In this document: one piece after another, positions 32,585-32,687 of the stretch | Layout: each line of letters begins with the position of its first letter | Position numbering within the stretch: the stretch's first letter is position 1 | Origin: Comamonadaceae bacterium | GTDB taxonomy: Bacteria > Pseudomonadota > Gammaproteobacteria > Burkholderiales > Burkholderiaceae_C | DNA: 32,687 nt | Direction: 5' to 3' | NCBI GenBank assembly: GCA_947452635.1 | Contig: CANGEE010000009.1 | Location: forward strand, 1-32,687 | Translations under genes and position numbers: made by a program | The notes under the pieces: model-generated | What the model was told of the DNA's origin: nothing | What the model saw: only the letters and a program-made list of their open reading frames with translations | The model's database searches: none

Positions 32585-32687
32585 TTCCCATTCCCGCGCC
32601 GCACTGCGGTGACCATAATGCACAGGGGCCCGCCATTGCGGCCGGCCCGGTTTGCTTTAGCGTCAGAAAGCCCTGCATGTCCAACAC

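Noticed and set aside
32597-32650. GC-rich inverted repeats after ppc (CCGCACTGCGG, GGGCC...GGCCC) as a terminator
   Set aside because: No T-tract follows and the stems are short or imperfect; not strong enough to call.
32677-32687. ATG at the right edge (ATGTCCAACAC), possible start of a further gene
   Set aside because: Only 11 bases are visible, so no product or reading frame can be supported.

Overview
The window looks like a core chromosomal segment of a betaproteobacterium, probably Burkholderiales/Comamonadaceae-like; this placement is inferred from gene order and protein motifs, not from a search. Almost everything is housekeeping. Left half, minus strand: rpmF-plsX-fabH-fabD-fabG-acpP-fabF, a small membrane protein, a DegP/MucD-type protease, then lepA-lepB-rnc-era-recO-pdxJ-acpS-nagZ and a small membrane protein. 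Right half: DUF177 (YceD-like) divergent from maf plus an RsmI-like methyltransferase; sppA, Rieske, HAD phosphatase and rluC on the minus strand; rne on the plus strand behind a ~0.5 kb leader; hemC-hemD-hemX-hemY on the minus strand; ppc on the plus strand. I found no CRISPR array, rRNA, convincing tRNA, transposase or defence system, and no clear new multi-gene system. Points worth a second look: apparent absence of the rpoE-rseA-rseB module between fabF and degP and of a DUF4845 gene between lepB and rnc; a YgfX/CptA-like small protein at the fabF-degP junction; a structured rne leader; tandem DnaA-box-like motifs and a terminated short transcript/attenuator candidate upstream of lepA; two tandem hairpins at the rpmF-plsX junction; and a non-coding, inverted-repeat-rich segment at the left edge.
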